In this document: in pieces, positions 14,065-15,768 of the stretch
Layout: each line of letters opens with the position of its first letter
Numbering within the stretch: the first letter of the stretch is position 1
Source: VGBK01 sp043810615
GTDB lineage: Bacteria > Actinomycetota > Acidimicrobiia > Spongiisociales > UBA11373
Direction of reading: 5' to 3'
Length of the DNA: 15,768 nt
Assembly (NCBI GenBank): GCA_043810615.1
Contig: JBDROA010000015.1
Span: 1-15,768, forward strand
The notes under the pieces: generated by a model
What the model was told of the DNA's origin: nothing
What the model saw: the letters and a program-made list of their open reading frames with translations, nothing else
Database searches by the model: none
Made by a program: the position numbers and the translations under genes

Positions 14065-14940
14065 TCAGGCACCCTTGACTTCAATGACCTCGGACTTGCG
14101 CCAGAAGACCAGCTTCTTCTCGGCGAAGGCCACCATCCCGAACAGGATGAGGCCCATGATGCCCAGGTAGAAGATCAGGGCGAACACCCGGTCCATGCGC
14201 AGATTCTGGGAATTGAGCCGAACCATTTCGCCCAGGCCCTTGCCCCCGCCAAGGTACTCACCGACCACGGCGCCGACCACGCTGAACACGGCGGCGGTCT
14301 TGATCCCGGCGAAGATGAACGGCAGGGCCGACGGCAGTTTCAGCTTCCGCAGCGTCTGCCACCGGTTCGCCTCCATCGCCTGGAACAGCATCACCGAGTT
14401 GGTCTCCACCGCGTACAGGCCGGCGGCGGTGTCGACGATCACCGGGAAGAAGGCCACGAACAGAGCCATGATGATCTTCGAGTTGGGGCCGAACCCGAAC
14501 CAGGCCACGAACACCGGGGCGAAGGCCACCTTGGGGAGGGCGTTGAGGGCGACCAGGTACGGCATGACTGCCTTCTTCCCGATCCTGGTCTCACCCACGA
14601 TCACCCCAAGCGTGAAGCCGGCCGCGACCGCTGCCAGGAAGCCGAGGAAGACCTCCTTGGTCGTGATCACGAACGCTTGGTAGATGTGGCCGCCGGTGAC
14701 GATGTTCTGGGCGGTGCTGTAGATCTCGTAGAAGGTCTCTTGCGGCCCCGGGAGGAGCACTCGGGAGATGAACGCGAGTTCGGCGATCAGCCACCACAGC
14801 CCGATGAAGGTCGCTCCCAGCACGGTGATGGAGACCCACTGCGGCACCCGGTCGAGCCACGAGCCCTCGTACCACTGCATCTCGGCGTCGGACATCTTCG
14901 CCGCGGCGAGCCTGGCCTTGGTGTCGCTCTTGCGGCTCAT
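14065..14940 (-). CDS. ABC transporter permease, SsuC/TauC/NrtB type
   Basis: A 291-residue permease of the nitrate/sulfonate/taurine (NitT/TauT) import family. A cytosolic N-terminus of about 35 residues precedes six hydrophobic segments, the first at about 36-56. The coupling loop is EANRWQTLRKLKLPSALPFI (190-209), followed by AGIKTAAVFSVVGAVVGEYL, which is diagnostic for the family. Relatives import sulfonates, nitrate, pyrimidine precursors, phthalate and other small anions; the adjacent FAH, dehydrogenase and RraA-like genes point to an organic acid. Its ATG overlaps the stop of the ATPase gene by four bases (ATGA). No binding-protein gene is visible in the window; it may lie beyond the right edge. 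Confidence 0.92.
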   Translation of the reverse strand: MSRKSDTKARLAAAKMSDAEMQWYEGSWLDRVPQWVSITVLGATFIGLWWLIAELAFISRVLLPGPQETFYEIYSTAQNIVTGGHIYQAFVITTKEVFLGFLAAVAAGFTLGVIVGETRIGKKAVMPYLVALNALPKVAFAPVFVAWFGFGPNSKIIMALFVAFFPVIVDTAAGLYAVETNSVMLFQAMEANRWQTLRKLKLPSALPFIFAGIKTAAVFSVVGAVVGEYLGGGKGLGEMVRLNSQNLRMDRVFALIFYLGIMGLILFGMVAFAEKKLVFWRKSEVIEVKGA

Positions 14941-15735
14941 ACCGTCCCTCCAGTCTCCCCGCCCATGTCGAGCAGGCTCCGGACATGGCTGACCAGCGCC
15001 GCAAACACGGGGGTGGTCATCATGTCGAGCGTCCGCGGACGGGGCAGGTCCACGTCCACAAGTTCTGCCACCCGTCCCGGCCGGGCAGACATCACGACCA
15101 CCCGGTCGGCGAGGAAGACCGCCTCGGGGATGGCGTGAGTCACCATGAAGGCGGTGGCGTCGCGCTCCCGGCAGATCCGCTGCAGCTCCAGGTTCATATA
15201 CTCTCGCGTCAGCTCGTCGAGCGCCCCGAAGGGCTCATCCAGGAGCAGGATCGCCGGCTCGGTCACCAGCATCCGGCAGATGGCGACCCGCTGGGCCATG
15301 CCGCCGGAGAGCTCGAACGGGTACACCTCTTCGAAACCCTTGAGCCCCACCAGGTCGAGTAGCTGCATGGCCGATTCGGTCTTGGCCTTGGCCGCCCTAC
15401 TCCCCGACCTGATCTCGATGGGGAGTAGCACGTTGTCGATAGAGGTACGCCAGGGCAGCAGTGTCGGCTGCTGGAACATGATGCCGATGTCTTGCCGGGG
15501 CCCGGTCACCGGGGTGCCCTGGAGGAGGACCTCACCTCCGGTGGCCGGGAGCAGCCCGGTCATGATCTTGAGGAGAGTGGACTTCCCGCATCCGCTGGGA
15601 CCGATGAGGCTGGTGAAGCTGCCGTGCCGAAGCACGAGGTCCACCCCGCCGAGGGCCTTCACCCCGCGCCGGTGGAATGTCTTGGAGAGGTTGGTGATCC
15701 GTACGACTTCTTCGGCGGTGGGGCGGGGCGCGCGT
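14937..15735 (-). CDS. ABC transporter ATPase, SsuB/TauB type, 5' end missing
   Basis: The ATP-binding partner of the SsuC-like permease. Counting from the Val codon at 15662, Walker A is GPSGCGKST (21-29), the Q-loop contains Gln64-Gln65, the signature is LSGGMAQR (118-125), Walker B LLLDEP (139-144) and the switch is His176. The reading continues upstream of 15662 with the family-conserved EEVVRITNLSKTFHRRG, so the GTG at 15662 is not the start. No start codon occurs before the poly-C run at 15736, and the true N-terminus is lost there. The C-terminal LDMMTTPVFAALVSHVRSLL is typical of this subfamily. The gene is complete at its 3' end and coupled to the permease. Confidence 0.92.
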
Positions 15736-15768
15736 CCCCCCCCCCCCCCCCCACATAGTGTTGTAAAA
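15736..15768. other. Probable contig-end artefact: 17-C homopolymer and AT-rich tail
   Basis: Bases 15736-15752 are 17 consecutive C, followed by ACATAGTGTTGTAAAA, which is unlike the surrounding very GC-rich sequence. On the minus strand this is a poly-G run, a common base-calling artefact, and it interrupts the expected N-terminus of an otherwise intact ATPase gene. The sequence here should not be treated as genomic without confirmation. Confidence 0.6.

Noticed and set aside
1..15768. CRISPR array, tRNA, rRNA, transposase or integrase genes
   Set aside because: I saw no regularly spaced repeats, no tRNA-like cloverleaf, and no recombinase motifs in the frames I read; the only notable long direct repeat is the 22-bp pair.

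Overview
The window looks like part of a high-GC actinobacterial chromosome, probably a metagenome contig. GC at third codon positions is very high, GTG, TTG and possibly CTG starts are common, there is an F420-type luciferase-like oxidoreductase, and the lipoprotein carries the Thr-rich linker I associate with Acidimicrobiia-like actinobacteria. The taxonomic call is inference. The last ~33 bases (a 17-C run followed by AT-rich sequence) look like a contig-end artefact.

Region 1 (1-2488): a 3'-truncated GNAT acetyltransferase gene on the minus strand, followed by a ~1.9 kb block bounded by two perfect 22-bp direct repeats (539-560 and 2467-2488). The block holds a small divergent minus-strand ORF, a palindromic promoter/operator, and a HigB-type toxin gene followed by a HigA-type antitoxin fused to an ImmA/IrrE metalloprotease domain. 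The right repeat is the 3' end of the neighbouring ABC ATPase gene. The left repeat encodes the same C-terminal residues followed at once by TAG. The simplest reading is insertion of a toxin-antitoxin cassette at the 3' end of that ATPase gene, separating it from the GNAT gene 33 bases downstream.

Region 2 (2463-8176, minus strand): a complete peptide/nickel-type (Opp/Dpp) ABC importer operon in the order binding protein, two permeases, two ATPases, with overlapping genes. The binding protein appears circularly permuted: the segment that normally starts the mature SBP family 5 protein is at the C terminus, while the signal peptide, lipobox and Thr-rich linker join directly to what is normally the middle of the protein. 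This is the most unusual item in the window. A strong 14-bp hairpin lies between the binding-protein and first permease genes.

Region 3 (8177-8833): the oppA upstream region with a duplicated CG-rich motif, then a degenerate plus-strand coding remnant with an in-frame TGA.

Region 4 (8834-15768): a small-molecule catabolic neighbourhood. A fumarylacetoacetate hydrolase (FAH) family gene and a luciferase-like oxidoreductase gene run on the minus strand. A FadR-type GntR regulator diverges from them. Beyond it is a minus-strand operon reading, from its upstream end, SsuB/TauB-type ATPase (5' end lost), SsuC/TauC-type permease, a second FAH-family enzyme, a 3-hydroxyisobutyrate-dehydrogenase-like reductase and an RraA-like aldolase. 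Together this suggests uptake of a small organic acid and its oxidation and C-C cleavage under GntR control. The substrate cannot be read from the sequence.
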